Part shown: piece after piece, positions 1-5,833 of the stretch
Position numbering within the stretch: the stretch's first letter is position 1
Layout of the letters: every line of letters begins with the position of its first letter
Origin: an uncultured Collinsella sp.
GTDB lineage: Bacteria; Actinomycetota; Coriobacteriia; Coriobacteriales; Coriobacteriaceae
DNA length: 5,928 bases
Direction of reading: 5' to 3'
Assembly (NCBI GenBank): GCA_900556675.1
Contig: USQE01000083.1
Span: forward strand, 1-5,928
Position numbers and translations under genes: made by a program
Notes under the pieces: model-generated
The model's database searches: none
Told to the model about the DNA's origin: nothing
The model's input: the letters and a program-made list of their open reading frames with translations, nothing else

Positions 1-791
1 CGCAGGTTGCGACCGTACTGATAGCCATCGATACACAAGCAGTGGTCGTAGCCGCGTGCCTGCTTAATCTGGGGATCGTCGGCCTCCATGCCAGGCGCGA
101 CGGGGCGCAGCTCACGGAAGTCAAACGGCGTGCCCTCGACCGGAGCGATCTCGCCGGTGGGGATATTCTGCTCATTGATGGGCAGGTAGTGGGCAGCGTT
201 GGCAACAAAGAAGTGCTCGCAGTCCATGCCGGCGTTATGGCCGGCAAGGTTAAAGTATGTGTGGTTGGTCATGGACACGTAGGTGGCGCGGTCGCTCTCG
301 CAGCCATACTCGATGCGAAAGACGCCGGTGCGTGTAACGGTAAACACGGCCGTAAAGGTGCGGTTGCCGGGAAGGCCCAGTTCGCCATCCTCAAGCGAGG
401 TGGTCATGCGCACGGCGTTATGGGCCTCGTCGAGCTCAACGTCCCACACGCGCTTGTGCAGGCCGTGCTCAAGATCGCTGTGCAGGTTGTTGGCGCCTTC
501 GTTGGCCGGCATATGCCAGTCCGTGCCGTCGATGGTGATCGTGGCGCCCGCGGTGCGGTTTGCCACGGGGCCGATGGTCGCGCCAAAGCAGGCGGGGGTG
601 TCAAAGTAATCCTCGAGCTTATCGAAGCCCAGCACCACATCGCGCACGTTGCCGGGAATGTCGGGCACGTCGATACCAAGCACGGTGGCGCCATAGTCCA
701 TAATGCGAACGCAGATCTCGGGCCCGTTGAGGGTGTAACGATGAACGGGGGTACCGCACGGCGCGGTGCCGAAAAGCTCGGAAGTGATCAT
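1..791 (-). CDS. galM: Aldose 1-epimerase (galactose mutarotase), C-terminus cut off by the window edge
   Basis: Cytoplasmic enzyme that interconverts the alpha and beta anomers of aldoses such as galactose, feeding the Leloir pathway or sugar kinases. The visible 263 codons show the family landmarks in order: FGATIGPVANRT (residues 69-80, with the Asn-Arg pair at 78-79), NNLHS (101-105, sugar-contacting His104), TNHTYFNL (175-182, with His177 as the expected catalytic acid), PTGEI (211-215) and GYDH (247-250, sugar-binding Asp249). Family members are about 340-350 residues, so roughly 80 are missing, including the expected catalytic Glu near the C-terminus. The ATG at 789-791 is chosen because AGGA lies a few bases upstream and the protein then starts where the family does. 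The gene is divergent from the DeoR gene. A possible -10 on the minus strand, GATAAT (plus positions 844-849), has no good -35. The family call is secure; sugar preference is not visible. Confidence 0.94.
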   Translation of the reverse strand, partial: MITSELFGTAPCGTPVHRYTLNGPEICVRIMDYGATVLGIDVPDIPGNVRDVVLGFDKLEDYFDTPACFGATIGPVANRTAGATITIDGTDWHMPANEGANNLHSDLEHGLHKRVWDVELDEAHNAVRMTTSLEDGELGLPGNRTFTAVFTVTRTGVFRIEYGCESDRATYVSMTNHTYFNLAGHNAGMDCEHFFVANAAHYLPINEQNIPTGEIAPVEGTPFDFRELRPVAPGMEADDPQIKQARGYDHCLCIDGYQYGRNL

Positions 792-918
792 TTGGTTCCT
801 AACATCGAGGTATTTCCGACAAACTGTAGCGCGAACAGGCGAGATTATCACTACACCCCACTAAAGCAGGGGGTATTTTTCTCAAAAAAGTGATGATTGG
901 AGCTGCGCGGGCGTTCAT

Positions 919-945
919 TTGTGACGCGTACGAGTCTGATACAAT
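919..945 (+). promoter_or_regulatory. Probable promoter of the DeoR-family gene (extended -10)
   Basis: TACAAT at 940-945 matches the -10 consensus at five of six bases. It is preceded by TG at 937-938, which makes an extended -10. The only nearby -35-like hexamer is TTGTGA at 919-924, with a short 15-bp spacer, so the extended -10 probably does most of the work. The expected transcription start is near 952, giving a leader of about 45 bases. Just downstream, TGTT occurs at 947-950 and 957-960, exactly 10 bp apart. DeoR-family proteins can bind short direct repeats, so this is a possible autoregulatory site, but four-base repeats are weak evidence. Confidence 0.45.
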
Positions 946-997
946 TTGTTCGTTACTGTTTGAATGATATGCGCGCAAAGAACGGCGAGGATTCATC

Positions 998-1762
998 GTG
1001 ATTAAGGCAGAGCGACAGGATAAGGTTCGTCAGCTGCTCGAAGAGCAGGGCACGGTCTCGGTTAAAGAGATTTCTGATACGTTAGGTGTCTCGGATATGA
1101 CGATCCGCCGCGACCTTGAGGAACTTGCGAGCCTGGGCGAGATCGAACGCGTGCACGGTGGAGCCCGCAGTGCGCAGGGCCGTCCACATGCTATGTTGCG
1201 CCATGAGTATTCGCACAGCGAAAAGCGCACCAAGCATGCCGAGGAAAAGTTGCAGATCGCGCGCCGCGCCGTGGAGCTTATCGAGGAAGGCTCGACCATC
1301 TTTTTGGGCACGGGCACTACGGTGGAGCAGATGGCCTCGATGCTGCCGGCGTGTCGCCTGCGCATCGTGACTAACTCGCTTTCGGTCTTTAACCTGCTCG
1401 AGCCGCGCGAGGACTGTGACCTGTGCCTGGTAGGCGGCATGTACCGTCGCCGCACCGCCGCTTTTGTGGGACCAACGGCCGAGGATACCCTGCGTGCACT
1501 GGGCATCGACGCGGCGTTTATCGGCGCCAACGGCATTCTGGATGGCGACGTGTCTACGTCCAATATGGATGAGGGTCGTATCCAGCAGCTCGCCTTTAGC
1601 AAGGCCGACTCGCGCTATCTGATCGCCGACTCCAGCAAGATCGGCAAGCGCGACTTCTACACCTTCTGCCGCCTGGACAGTTTGGATGCCGTGGTGTGCG
1701 AACCGGGTATCGCCGTCGAGAATCGTGCCGCCATCGAGGAGCACACGCGGGTCATCTGCTAA
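998..1762 (+). CDS. DeoR/GlpR-family sugar-responsive transcriptional regulator
   Basis: A 254-residue DNA-binding repressor-type protein of normal family length. Residues 6-57 form the DeoR helix-turn-helix, with the recognition stretch VSDMTIRRDLEEL at 31-43 and the family signature VHGGA at 52-56. Residues about 80-235 form the DeoRC sensor domain, which is related to ribose-5-phosphate isomerase and binds phosphorylated sugars. Visible landmarks are GTGTT (104-108), TNS (125-127), VGGMY (145-149) and FVGPTAED (156-163). The start is GTG at 998, supported by GAGG at 987-990 seven bases upstream. It is divergent from galM, so control of galM or of a nearby sugar operon and of itself is plausible but not shown. 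Sequence style is closest to regulators of lactose, tagatose or fructose use; the effector cannot be named from this window. Confidence 0.93.
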   Translation: MIKAERQDKVRQLLEEQGTVSVKEISDTLGVSDMTIRRDLEELASLGEIERVHGGARSAQGRPHAMLRHEYSHSEKRTKHAEEKLQIARRAVELIEEGSTIFLGTGTTVEQMASMLPACRLRIVTNSLSVFNLLEPREDCDLCLVGGMYRRRTAAFVGPTAEDTLRALGIDAAFIGANGILDGDVSTSNMDEGRIQQLAFSKADSRYLIADSSKIGKRDFYTFCRLDSLDAVVCEPGIAVENRAAIEEHTRVIC

Positions 1763-1792
1763 CTAACGCTACGGGATTGCCAACAGGTGATG

Positions 1793-1813
1793 CGGGAGGA
1801 CTTTTACCTCCTG
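1793..1813 (+). terminator. Small hairpin after the DeoR gene, weak terminator candidate
   Basis: GGAGG (1795-1799) pairs with CCTCC (1807-1811) across the 7-base loop ACTTTTA. A G-T wobble and a C-G pair extend the stem to 1793/1813. It lies 30 bases after the deoR stop codon, where a terminator would be expected. It is followed by TCATTGTGG and not by a run of T, so it is a poor intrinsic terminator. The loop-side GGAGG also resembles a Shine-Dalgarno site, but no reading frame follows it. Confidence 0.3.
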
Positions 1814-1828
1814 TCATTGTGGAAACCA

Positions 1829-1857
1829 GCGCGTCAGCGCTACGCAATATGACGCGC
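1829..1857. repeat. 8-bp perfect inverted repeat with inner stem, convergent gap
   Basis: GCGCGTCA at 1829-1836 is the exact reverse complement of TGACGCGC at 1850-1857. Inside the 13-base loop, GCG (1837-1839) can also pair with CGC (1843-1845), so the element can fold into a long bulged hairpin. No T-run follows on either strand. It may help end transcription from the converging deoR and gntR genes, or belong with the palindromic repeats that follow. Confidence 0.4.
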
Positions 1858-1881
1858 AAATGAGGACCCTACAATCAAATC

Positions 1882-1938
1882 GTCTCAATCTGTAACATCT
1901 AGACGTCCAAAACCGGTCTTAGTGTTACAGATTGAGAC
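1882..1938. repeat. Palindromic repeat, unit 1 (57 bp, 16-bp perfect arms)
   Basis: GTCTCAATCTGTAACA (1882-1897) is the exact reverse complement of 1923-1938. The 25-base centre (1898-1922) continues the stem with bulges: CT at 1899-1900 pairs with AG at 1921-1922, and AGAC at 1901-1904 pairs with GTCT at 1916-1919. This leaves an A-rich loop of about 11 bases. Beyond one mismatch, three more bases pair outside the arms (AAT at 1878-1880 with ATT at 1940-1942). There is no T-run on either side, which argues against an ordinary intrinsic terminator. A second unit of exactly the same length follows 81 bases downstream. Function unknown. Confidence 0.88.
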
Positions 1939-1962
1939 AATTCGGCGGGGTCTACCTTGTTT

Positions 1963-2019
1963 GTCTCGATCTGTAACGGTTAGGACTTAAAAACTCGGCT
2001 ACGTGTTACAGATCGAGAC
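1963..2019. repeat. Palindromic repeat, unit 2 (57 bp, 15-bp perfect arms)
   Basis: GTCTCGATCTGTAAC (1963-1977) is the exact reverse complement of 2005-2019. The arms match unit 1 except that A at the sixth position of the left arm is now G and the paired T in the right arm is now C, so pairing is kept. A T-G wobble and two T-A pairs extend it outward (1960-1962 with 2020-2022). The centre again has a TAG/CTA inner pairing and an AAAAA loop. It ends 15 bases from the GntR stop codon and would lie in the 3' end of that transcript. GAAAGAAAAAG follows on the plus strand, so there is no U-tract on the gntR side. Confidence 0.88.
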
Positions 2020-2034
2020 GAAAGAAAAAGAACA

Positions 2035-2754
2035 TTAGGACTTGAAAATAAAGTTTTGATAAGGGATTCGCCCAGTTAAGACGGTGCGGCAGACAATTGA
2101 GATTAGTTTGCCTCCGGAGTCGTAAGCATAATGAGTCAGTTCGATGACCGGAAGTTTTGCAACACCATAATTACTGGCTTCGGAATCGCTAAGCTGACGT
2201 GCTCTATAGCTTTCCCTAACAGATTGGATAGACTTGGACAAGTCGTCCATGATTCTGCTAAATGCCTGAAAATCTAACTGGTTATTCGGAACGCGCGACT
2301 TTGAAATGAAGAACGTATCAGCGCCTATGAAGCTGCCTTCAAGTTCGTAGGTCAATTCAAGACGCTGAATTTCATCGCGACTTTGACATCCAAATTGTTG
2401 GAGCATCATTACGGAAATTGGACGACCTGATGTGAGGCCGCCGAAATGTTTGGTGATGGCATCCGGATCAACGCCATCGCAATGGCTTGCAAAGTCAAAG
2501 TCTAAAAGTGAATTGAGCTCGCTAACGCGTTTCGGTGCAACAAACGATCCCTTACCTTGGATTCGATAGATACTTCCACGACGCTCCAGCTCACTCATGG
2601 CAAGTCGGACGGTTGTTCTGCTTACGGCGTATTCGTCGCAGAGTTCCATTTCTGTTGGAAGTTTATCGTCTGCTTGATATTCATCGACGATCTGCTTGAG
2701 CAGCGCGTCGGTGAGCTGTAAATAGAGTGGCCGTTTTTCGTGTGTATCGAGCAT
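2035..2754 (-). CDS. GntR-family transcriptional regulator with UTRA sensor domain
   Basis: A one-component regulator of the HutC/UTRA type. With this start the protein is 239 residues, normal for the family. Residues 9-73 form the winged helix: PLYLQL opens helix 1, [20 protein letters not shown] (31-50) is the GntR helix-turn-helix signature, and [13 protein letters not shown] (60-72) is the wing. Residues about 95-235 match the UTRA ligand domain, with the family-like [18 protein letters not shown] and [15 protein letters not shown] stretches; related domains bind sugar phosphates or similar small molecules. An in-frame ATG exists 18 bases upstream (2772). The ATG at 2752-2754 is preferred because GAGG sits five bases before it, while the upstream ATG has only AGG about ten bases away. 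It lies downstream of the TIM-barrel gene on the same strand, so probably cotranscribed. It is the natural candidate regulator of the divergent PTS promoter. Confidence 0.92.
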   Translation of the reverse strand: MLDTHEKRPLYLQLTDALLKQIVDEYQADDKLPTEMELCDEYAVSRTTVRLAMSELERRGSIYRIQGKGSFVAPKRVSELNSLLDFDFASHCDGVDPDAITKHFGGLTSGRPISVMMLQQFGCQSRDEIQRLELTYELEGSFIGADTFFISKSRVPNNQLDFQAFSRIMDDLSKSIQSVRESYRARQLSDSEASNYGVAKLPVIELTHYAYDSGGKLISIVCRTVLTGRIPYQNFIFKS

Positions 2755-2826
2755 TAGAGCCTCAGTTTGCATGTTGGTTATACCTGATGGTTGCCTCAGT
2801 CGGGATGTAACGTGGGCAAGGTAACC
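2755..2826 (-). promoter_or_regulatory. Gap between the TIM-barrel gene and gntR, with duplicated GCCTCAGT and a small dyad
   Basis: No terminator is visible between the two genes, consistent with one transcript. GCCTCAGT occurs twice in direct orientation on the plus strand (2759-2766 and 2793-2800). On the coding strand each copy carries TGAGG, so the gntR ribosome binding site has an upstream duplicate. GGTTATACC at 2776-2784 is a GGT/ACC dyad with a 3-base centre, a shape seen in some UTRA-regulator operators. It could be an autoregulatory site, but it is short and may be chance. Confidence 0.25.
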
Positions 2827-3747
2827 TTAACGTATCACAGAGCGGCTCAGCATGACGATCTGATGCCTGTATCCACGAAGGGCTTGTCCGAGCGTGAAGA
2901 TATTCTGGGGCAGGCAAATACCGTTCATGGAGTCCCCGATATGTTGGAGGTCAGCGCCGGCTGCTTTTGCTGCAAGGCCTATTTTCTTAATGGTCTCGCT
3001 GTCGCAGGAGTCTTGACTCGTCCCGTTCGCCGCCATGACGAGAACCTTCTCTTCAATTGACTTGCCTACGTTGTGGGATCGTACAAAGTCTACGATGGCG
3101 CGCAGGTCTGCTTCTTGGAAGCAAGGGACGGTGTAGGGGGCTGGCACGAGAAGGATATCGACACCGAGGTCAACAAACTCGCGCGCTATTTCGAGCGTCA
3201 TGACAGGTTCCGCAACGCCTGCTCCATGCATTTTTCCGGCTATGATCAGGCCATTGAAATGCTCTTTGGAGAGTTTGATTGAATGGGCGATTGCATCGTT
3301 GGAGACGCCGGTTCCAGGGTTGCCCGTCAGGCAGATAAAATCAAATCCGAGTTCGTTAGCCTTTTCTAAGGTCTTGGGAGAGACGCGACGACCCATGGGA
3401 ATTTCCGTTCGGGATTCAGACATCTCTGCCTCGTTATCAACTGGCTCCAGATTGACGCCAATGGGCCTTCCGCATGCTCGCTTCACCCAAGTGACCGGGT
3501 TTTCATTGAGATCATCTGGAATACCGGCAATAACTGGATCGAACACATCGAGCGCGTTAAACAGAAGCAGGTCGGCACCTGCGGCACGTTCGATTTCTGC
3601 ATTAGTAACGCCGCCGAGAAATTGGGAAGAGGGTACGTTTTCCGCCATGATGGTACGTCCCTCGGAAGCCAGAATTGCCTGTTTTAGATCCATGGGTGAC
3701 GTGGCGGCAAAATCGGATGCGGACATGTTCAGTAATCGTTTGGGCAT
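2827..3747 (-). CDS. PTS-linked TIM-barrel-like protein of unknown function (DUF7916-like)
   Basis: A 306-residue soluble protein with no signal peptide or membrane segment. It resembles a family, which I recall as DUF7916, found beside lactose/cellobiose-type PTS permeases and sometimes labelled phosphonomutase or HAD-like hydrolase; no activity is established to my knowledge. The opening KRLLNMSASDF (3-13) and ILASEGRTIMAENV (25-38) are characteristic. Alternating strand-helix segments suggest a (beta/alpha)8 barrel. Likely strand-end motifs are LLLFNALD (60-67), IGVNLEP (96-102), FICLTGNPG (137-145), LIIAGKMHG (167-175), ILLVPAPYT (198-206), VLVMAANG (235-242) and GADLQHIGDS (264-273). Glu101, Lys172, His174, His269 and Asp272 are candidate active-site residues by position only. 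The ATG at 3745-3747 has AAAGGAAG about eight bases upstream. It is first in a probable operon with gntR and divergent from the EIICB gene, which suggests work on the imported sugar phosphate. An aldolase, lyase or mutase is possible; none is demonstrated. Confidence 0.88.
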   Translation of the reverse strand: MPKRLLNMSASDFAATSPMDLKQAILASEGRTIMAENVPSSQFLGGVTNAEIERAAGADLLLFNALDVFDPVIAGIPDDLNENPVTWVKRACGRPIGVNLEPVDNEAEMSESRTEIPMGRRVSPKTLEKANELGFDFICLTGNPGTGVSNDAIAHSIKLSKEHFNGLIIAGKMHGAGVAEPVMTLEIAREFVDLGVDILLVPAPYTVPCFQEADLRAIVDFVRSHNVGKSIEEKVLVMAANGTSQDSCDSETIKKIGLAAKAAGADLQHIGDSMNGICLPQNIFTLGQALRGYRHQIVMLSRSVIR

Positions 3748-3793
3748 TGTTACTTCCTTTGACTAGAACGACAGGCTTGTGACATTATCTCTA

Positions 3794-3811
3794 ATATTGT
3801 TACAACAATAT
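3794..3811. repeat. 18-bp palindrome in the leader of the TIM-barrel gene, candidate operator
   Basis: ATATTGTTACAACAATAT has 8-bp perfect arms around an AC centre. It falls at about +3 to +20 of the minus-strand transcript predicted from the promoter at 3821-3848, a position where a bound dimer would block transcription. The surrounding sequence is AT-rich, which lowers its significance. Confidence 0.5.
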
Positions 3812-3820
3812 ATTCAATAT

Positions 3821-3848
3821 GTTATATCCAATCGGTGAACGGTTGCAA
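3821..3848 (-). promoter_or_regulatory. Promoter of the TIM-barrel gene and gntR, with an operator arm in its spacer
   Basis: Read on the minus strand, TTGCAA (plus 3843-3848) and TATAAC (plus 3821-3826) form a -35/-10 pair with a 16-bp spacer, matching consensus at four and five of six bases. The predicted start is near 3814, giving a leader of about 67 bases to the ATG at 3747. One arm of the 12-bp inverted pair (3832-3843) fills most of the spacer and touches the -35, so a protein bound there should exclude RNA polymerase. Confidence 0.55.
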
Positions 3849-3920
3849 ACTTCTTGTACTGCTCGGAAAAAATAGCCCCTAGCTGGGAAAACCTTAAATT
3901 AATCAACTACCGTTCACCGA
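3832..3920. repeat. Perfect 12-bp inverted pair, candidate paired operators in the divergent region
   Basis: TCGGTGAACGGT at 3832-3843 and its exact reverse complement ACCGTTCACCGA at 3909-3920 flank 65 bases. The centres are 77 bp apart, about 7.3 helical turns. The left copy lies within the minus-strand promoter. The right copy ends 16 bases before the TTGACA of a candidate plus-strand promoter. These G/C-containing blocks stand out in an AT-rich intergenic region. The best guess is two binding sites for one regulator, probably the GntR protein encoded in the locus, perhaps with looping. The binding protein is an inference. Confidence 0.6.
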
Positions 3921-3936
3921 ATAAGTATTTGAATTC

Positions 3937-3996
3937 TTGACATATCGACAAAGCGGAAAAAGAATTGGTTATGACAAATCGCGCAAATGATATTAC
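3937..3996 (+). promoter_or_regulatory. Candidate promoters of the PTS EIICB gene
   Basis: Two overlapping possibilities are visible. The first has a perfect -35, TTGACA at 3937-3942, with a 17-bp spacer to AAGAAT at 3960-3965, a -10 matching at four of six bases; it predicts a start near 3972 and a leader of about 130 bases. The second is an extended -10, TG at 3988-3989 followed by A and TATTAC at 3991-3996, with only a weak -35 (TTATGA, 3969-3974, 16-bp spacer); it predicts a start near 4003. The perfect TTGACA makes the first slightly preferable. Confidence 0.45.
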
Positions 3997-4011
3997 ATTT
4001 CGTACAAGAAC

Positions 4012-4035
4012 GTATTCACTTACATAAGTGGATAC
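4012..4035. repeat. 24-bp near-perfect palindrome upstream of the PTS gene, candidate operator
   Basis: Arms of 11 bp (4012-4022 and 4025-4035) surround a CA centre with a single T/G mismatch. The core is CACTTACATAAGTG and the outer ends are GTAT and ATAC. The 2-base centre is too small for an RNA hairpin loop without opening inner pairs, so a DNA site for a dimeric regulator is more likely than an RNA structure. It sits just downstream of both candidate plus-strand promoters, a typical repressor position. It mirrors the palindrome at 3794-3811, although the two share only a TTACA centre. Confidence 0.6.
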
Positions 4036-4043
4036 AAACGGGG

Positions 4044-4075
4044 ACGACGACGGTTGAGTCCGGATAAATCGTTGT
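4044..4075 (+). other. Possible leader hairpin in the PTS mRNA
   Basis: ACGACGA (4044-4050) can pair with TCGTTGT (4069-4075) with one G-U wobble. CGG (4051-4053) can pair with CCG (4060-4062) inside the loop. It ends 28 bases before the start codon. No antiterminator partner or T-run is visible, so it is not called a terminator or riboswitch. Confidence 0.2.
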
Positions 4076-4103
4076 GTGCCCGGGAATCATGAAAGGATGT
4101 GTT

Positions 4104-5798
4104 ATGGACGCTATCGTCAAATTCCTTGAAAAACACCAGCCCCTCTTCGACAAAATCTCGAGGAACATTTATCTGGTGGCGATTAAGGATGGCTTTCTCT
4201 CGAATATGCCAATTGTGCTGTTCTCGAGCCTGTTCCTTCTTCTTTCGACGCTCCCTGCCTATGTAGGCATCACGCTTCCGTCTGAGGTGCTGGATTTCTT
4301 CAATAAAATCTATGCATATACCATGGGACTTCTTGGCATTATGGTGGCCGGCACCACGGCGAGCTCACTTGCCATGTCGATGAACCGTCGCATGCCTTCG
4401 GGTAAATCTCTCAACCCCACCTCGTGCATGGTTTGTGCCATGTGCGGCATGCTCTTGCTATCGGTGACGAACGATGTTGTCTCGATTGGCGGAGCAGATA
4501 CATCTGTTTTTGAAACCGGCTATATGGGAACCAAGGGTTTTCTTGCTGCGTTCGTAGCCGCATTCTTGACCGTTAATATCTATAAGGTGTGCATTAGCCA
4601 TAATGTGACGATCAAGCTCCCCAAAGAGGTCCCTGGCTCTATTGCGCAGAGTTTTCGCGATATCTTTGCATTCGGGTTTTCGATCCTTGCGTGCGCTTTT
4701 ATCGATCTTGCGAGCCGCAAGCTGCTTGCTGTGCCGTTCGCCAATTTGGTATCCGCTCTCATCTCGCCGCTGTTCTCCGCGGTTGACACCTATCCTGGCA
4801 TGGCGCTTATCGAAGGCGCGGTCGCGCTTTTCCAATTTATGGGTATCCACGGTGCTTCGGTTGTCATGAGTCCGATCAATGCTGCGCTCTACGGCAATAC
4901 CGTTACCAATCTTGAGGTTTTCCAAGCAGGTGGACACCCGTCAATTGCTCTCACGCAGGACTTTACAAGCTTCATCGGCGGTCTGGGCGGTTCTGGCTGC
5001 ACGTTCATCGTTCCTATTATCCTGATCATGTTTATGCGCTCCAAGCAGCTTAAAGCCATGGGCAAGGCATCGATTATCCCGGTGATTTTTGGAGTTAACG
5101 AGCCCGTTATCTTCGGTATGCCGATTGTTCTCAATCCCTATATGTTCGTGCCCTTCCTAGTGGCTCCTATGGTCAACGCCATTATCGGTAAGTTCTTCAT
5201 TGACGTCATTGGAATGAACGCCCCCATGTATACCATGCCGTGGGCGCTTCCCGGGCCAATCGGTGCATTCCTCACCACGGGTCTCGATCTGCGTTCTCTC
5301 GTATTGATGGCAGTGCTGTTGGTCGTTGACTTTGTGATTTACTATCCGTTCTGCAAGGCGTATGACCATCAGCTTTGTTTGGAAGAGTCTGCAAAGGAGA
5401 CTGCAGGAAACTCGGATGCAGATGCTATTGCCGCACAGGAAAATGTCGCAAAAGCTCTCGAGGCGGTAAAGGACAAGGCGGAGCAGATCCGCGTGCTTGT
5501 GCTTTGCCAGGGTGCCGGCACTTCGACTCTCTTGGCAAATGCTCTTCGCGAAGGTGCCGCTGCTAAGGGTATCGATCTGGTTTCTCAGTCCGGTGCGTAC
5601 GGAAGCCACTATGAGACGATGGATCAGTACAACGTGATTGTTCTGGCGCCCCAGGCACGCATGTACTATGACGCTATGAAGGCCGATACCGATCGCCTTG
5701 GAATTAAACTGCTCACCACAAGGGGCAAGGAGTATATCGACCTTACCAACGATCCCGAAGGTGCAATTGACTGGATCGTTCAGGAGCTGGCCAAATAG
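4104..5798 (+). CDS. PTS EIICB permease, lactose/cellobiose (Lac) family
   Basis: A 564-residue inner-membrane sugar transporter with the IIC-IIB fusion order and length of LacE-type proteins. It takes up a sugar and phosphorylates it with phosphate relayed from HPr and an EIIA. The N-terminal IIC domain (about residues 1-435) opens with the family-typical FLEKHQPLFDKISRNIYLVA and has about ten hydrophobic segments, the first near residues 32-55. GIHG (247-250, His249) and VNEPVIFG (331-338, Glu333) match the substrate and catalytic sites of the family. A charged Ala/Lys/Glu linker follows. The IIB domain starts near residue 462, with the phosphoryl-accepting Cys468 in VLCQGAGTST. The ATG at 4104 is chosen over an in-frame upstream ATG at 4074 because AAAGGA lies six bases before it and homologues start there. 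No EIIA or phosphoglycosidase is adjacent, so the substrate (a beta-galactoside, beta-glucoside or other sugar) stays open; lacE or celB would be an over-call. Confidence 0.95.
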   Translation: MDAIVKFLEKHQPLFDKISRNIYLVAIKDGFLSNMPIVLFSSLFLLLSTLPAYVGITLPSEVLDFFNKIYAYTMGLLGIMVAGTTASSLAMSMNRRMPSGKSLNPTSCMVCAMCGMLLLSVTNDVVSIGGADTSVFETGYMGTKGFLAAFVAAFLTVNIYKVCISHNVTIKLPKEVPGSIAQSFRDIFAFGFSILACAFIDLASRKLLAVPFANLVSALISPLFSAVDTYPGMALIEGAVALFQFMGIHGASVVMSPINAALYGNTVTNLEVFQAGGHPSIALTQDFTSFIGGLGGSGCTFIVPIILIMFMRSKQLKAMGKASIIPVIFGVNEPVIFGMPIVLNPYMFVPFLVAPMVNAIIGKFFIDVIGMNAPMYTMPWALPGPIGAFLTTGLDLRSLVLMAVLLVVDFVIYYPFCKAYDHQLCLEESAKETAGNSDADAIAAQENVAKALEAVKDKAEQIRVLVLCQGAGTSTLLANALREGAAAKGIDLVSQSGAYGSHYETMDQYNVIVLAPQARMYYDAMKADTDRLGIKLLTTRGKEYIDLTNDPEGAIDWIVQELAK

Positions 5799-5833
5799 TG
5801 GATGCACTTCGTCGTTGATTCGTCGGTGTATGG

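Noticed and set aside
855..874. A 5-bp hairpin (ACCCC/GGGGT) followed by ATTTTT, resembling a plus-strand terminator
   Set aside because: The stem is short with a 10-base loop, and it lies upstream of the deoR promoter with no plus-strand gene to terminate. It could be a chance dyad or part of the galM leader.
42..893. A long open frame on the plus strand (283 codons) opposite galM
   Set aside because: It is antisense to a clear aldose 1-epimerase, its translation is Gly/Ala/Val/His-rich with no recognisable domain, and no ribosome binding site was identified. Such frames are common opposite GC-rich genes.
1082..1744. A 220-codon minus-strand frame opposite deoR
   Set aside because: It is a shadow of a well-supported DeoR regulator, with low-complexity composition and no recognisable motif.
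1882..2019. A minimal CRISPR-like array
   Set aside because: There are only two units, each an inverted repeat around a diverged loop rather than a direct repeat with unique spacers, and no cas genes are in the window.
4074..4103. A ten-codon N-terminal extension of the EIICB gene from the ATG at 4074
   Set aside because: The extension has no family similarity and overlaps the good ribosome binding site of the ATG at 4104.
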